Below are positions 15,185-15,756 of a DNA stretch of 15,756 bases, piece after piece (the first letter of the stretch is position 1; each line of letters opens with the position of its first letter). This DNA comes from JAWOFN01 sp046497505 [NCBI: bacterium] (lineage in GTDB: Bacteria > Blakebacterota > Blakebacteria > Blakebacterales), in NCBI GenBank assembly GCA_046497505.1, contig JAWOFN010000046.1, forward strand, positions 1-15,756, in the 5' to 3' direction. Below the pieces are notes generated by a model. The model was not told the origin of the DNA. It saw only the letters and a program-made list of their open reading frames with translations, and did not search any database. A program made the position numbers and the translations under genes.

Positions 15185-15460
15185 ATGTCGACGGCGTCGG
15201 ACGAGATGAGGCCGAACGTGCGCGGGACGGCCTGCGGGATGGCCTCCGGGTACGAGGCCAGCGGCAGTGACCATCGGCAGGCCCGTAAGGGCGCCGTGCT
15301 GTGGGGAGGATGGTGGACCCTTGTGCTGTTGGGGCTCTACTTAGGGATCGTGAGACCTTCATGGTCCGTTTCCGGATGGACGTCGCATGCCACCCCACCG
15401 CGCGCCCCGGAGCGTTCCGTCGGCGGGTGCGGATCGCCGCCAGCCGTACGGCCCCGGTGA
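15185..15460 (+). CDS. Hypothetical small membrane protein, possibly the front half of a broken gene
   Basis: A 91-residue open frame with a good ribosome site (GGAGAG, about eight bases before the ATG). The first 35 residues are polar and resemble nothing I recognise. Residues about 37-57 (AVLWGGWWTLVLLGLYLGIV) form one clear membrane segment. The remainder is rich in Pro, Arg and Ser and looks like out-of-frame translation. Another frame that opens across the second half reads like the end of a DUF1573 domain (15361-15492). The simplest explanation is a signal-anchor whose true C-terminal part has been shifted out of frame between about 15325 and 15365. It could instead be a genuine short membrane protein. 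Confidence 0.4.
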   Translation: MSTASDEMRPNVRGTACGMASGYEASGSDHRQARKGAVLWGGWWTLVLLGLYLGIVRPSWSVSGWTSHATPPRAPERSVGGCGSPPAVRPR

Positions 15461-15492
15461 TCCTAACCCTGGAAGGGACCCTGGTCCCCTGA
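15361..15492 (+). pseudogene. DUF1573-like C-terminal fragment in a shifted frame
   Basis: The frame from 15361 ends with residues such as GAFRRRVRIAAS and APVILTLEGTLVP followed by a stop. This resembles the last strands of DUF1573 (Ig-like, often periplasmic) domains, which typically end in a form like LTLxGxVVP. Only about 43 residues are present, roughly half a domain, and there is no ribosome site at 15361. It overlaps the second half of the 15185 frame, so together they may be a frameshifted, internally shortened gene. Identification is from pattern memory and is uncertain. Confidence 0.3.
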
Positions 15493-15556
15493 ACGGGAGT
15501 TCCTCCTGGGTCCTCGGCCTCCAGGACATGATCTTGGCAGAGATGGAGGTGGTTCG

Positions 15557-15756
15557 ATGGATAAGACGAGCCGCACGATCCGCCGCCGCTACAGCAGGAT
15601 CGCCCCCCTCTACGATCTTATGGAAGCGCCCATGGAGCAGGGCGTGTCGGGCTGGCGCCGGCAGATCATGGAGGAGGTCCGCGGGAGGGTCCTGGAGGTC
15701 GGTGTGGGGACGGGCAAGAACCTGCCCCACTATCCGCCGGAGCGCCAGGTCGTGGG
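15557..15756 (+). CDS. Class I SAM-dependent methyltransferase, N-terminal part (cut by window end)
   Basis: Sixty-six residues are present. The N-terminus RRRYSRIAPLYDLME (9-23) is the substrate-lid helix common to UbiE/PmtA-like methyltransferases. VLEVGVGTGKNLPHY (45-59) is motif I, the glycine-rich S-adenosylmethionine-binding loop, with Glu47 at the motif's acidic position. An excellent ribosome site (GGAGGT, six bases from the ATG) fixes the start. The substrate cannot be told from this part; lipids and quinones are the usual ones for this branch. It lies 64 nt after the DUF1573-like remnant on the same strand. Confidence 0.88.
   Translation, partial: MDKTSRTIRRRYSRIAPLYDLMEAPMEQGVSGWRRQIMEEVRGRVLEVGVGTGKNLPHYPPERQVV

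Noticed and set aside
15475-15488. GGGACC-CT-GGTCCC as a terminator
   Set aside because: The 2-nt centre leaves a strained loop and no T tract follows; it also overlaps the end of the DUF1573-like frame.
1-15756. CRISPR arrays, tRNA or rRNA genes, insertion sequences
   Set aside because: No regularly spaced repeats of array type, no recognisable tRNA or rRNA segments and no transposase-like frame were seen on either strand.

Overview
This window is GC-rich, gene-dense bacterial DNA. The parts point to a Gram-negative (two-membrane) bacterium: a complete tripartite CusCBA-type export pump with an outer-membrane channel, several Sec-exported proteins, and a sigma54-dependent regulator. The phylum cannot be fixed from sequence alone. 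The mix of an exported Tricorn-type protease, heavy-metal-binding-domain CusB and a PII-like protein beside CusA would fit Gemmatimonadota, Acidobacteriota or similar lineages, but this is a guess.

Left part (1-4254). A gene truncated by the window edge starts at 28 and reads leftward. Facing away from it is a large exported Tricorn/S41 protease (296-3484), which ends at a strong hairpin terminator with a GCGA tetraloop (3543-3582). Next comes a small exported TlpA/ResA-like thioredoxin (3721-4254).

Central and right part (4353-14850), all on the minus strand. Read in the direction of transcription it is: a copper P-type ATPase truncated before its phosphorylation domain (14850-13495); a membrane histidine kinase (13401-12295) overlapping by 8 nt an NtrC-class response regulator (12302-10932); a 217-nt regulatory gap; then cusC (10714), cusB (9409), cusA (7905) and a divergent PII-family gene (4727-4353). 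The pump has the three periplasmic methionines typical of Cu(I)/Ag(I) CusA. CusB carries two tandem Cys/Met/His metal-binding modules and a His/Met-rich tail.

The key regulatory observation is a perfect match to the sigma54 -24/-12 consensus (10763-10778) about 50 nt upstream of cusC, with two adjacent 12-bp palindromes about 125-140 bp further upstream. These sit directly downstream of the gene for an NtrC-class activator with an intact GAFTGA motif. The simplest reading is a locally wired circuit: membrane kinase to sigma54 activator to cusCBA-PII operon. This resembles the logic of ZraSR more than that of the OmpR-class CusRS that controls the E. coli cus genes. The PII-like protein lacks the uridylylation tyrosine and an ATP-contacting lysine of GlnB/GlnK, so it is probably not an ordinary nitrogen sensor.

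Right edge (14851-15756). A 334-nt intergenic stretch holds short repeats and a near-sigma54 element. It is followed by a small membrane-protein ORF that may be a frameshifted remnant with a DUF1573-like tail, and by the start of a class I SAM-dependent methyltransferase cut by the window end.
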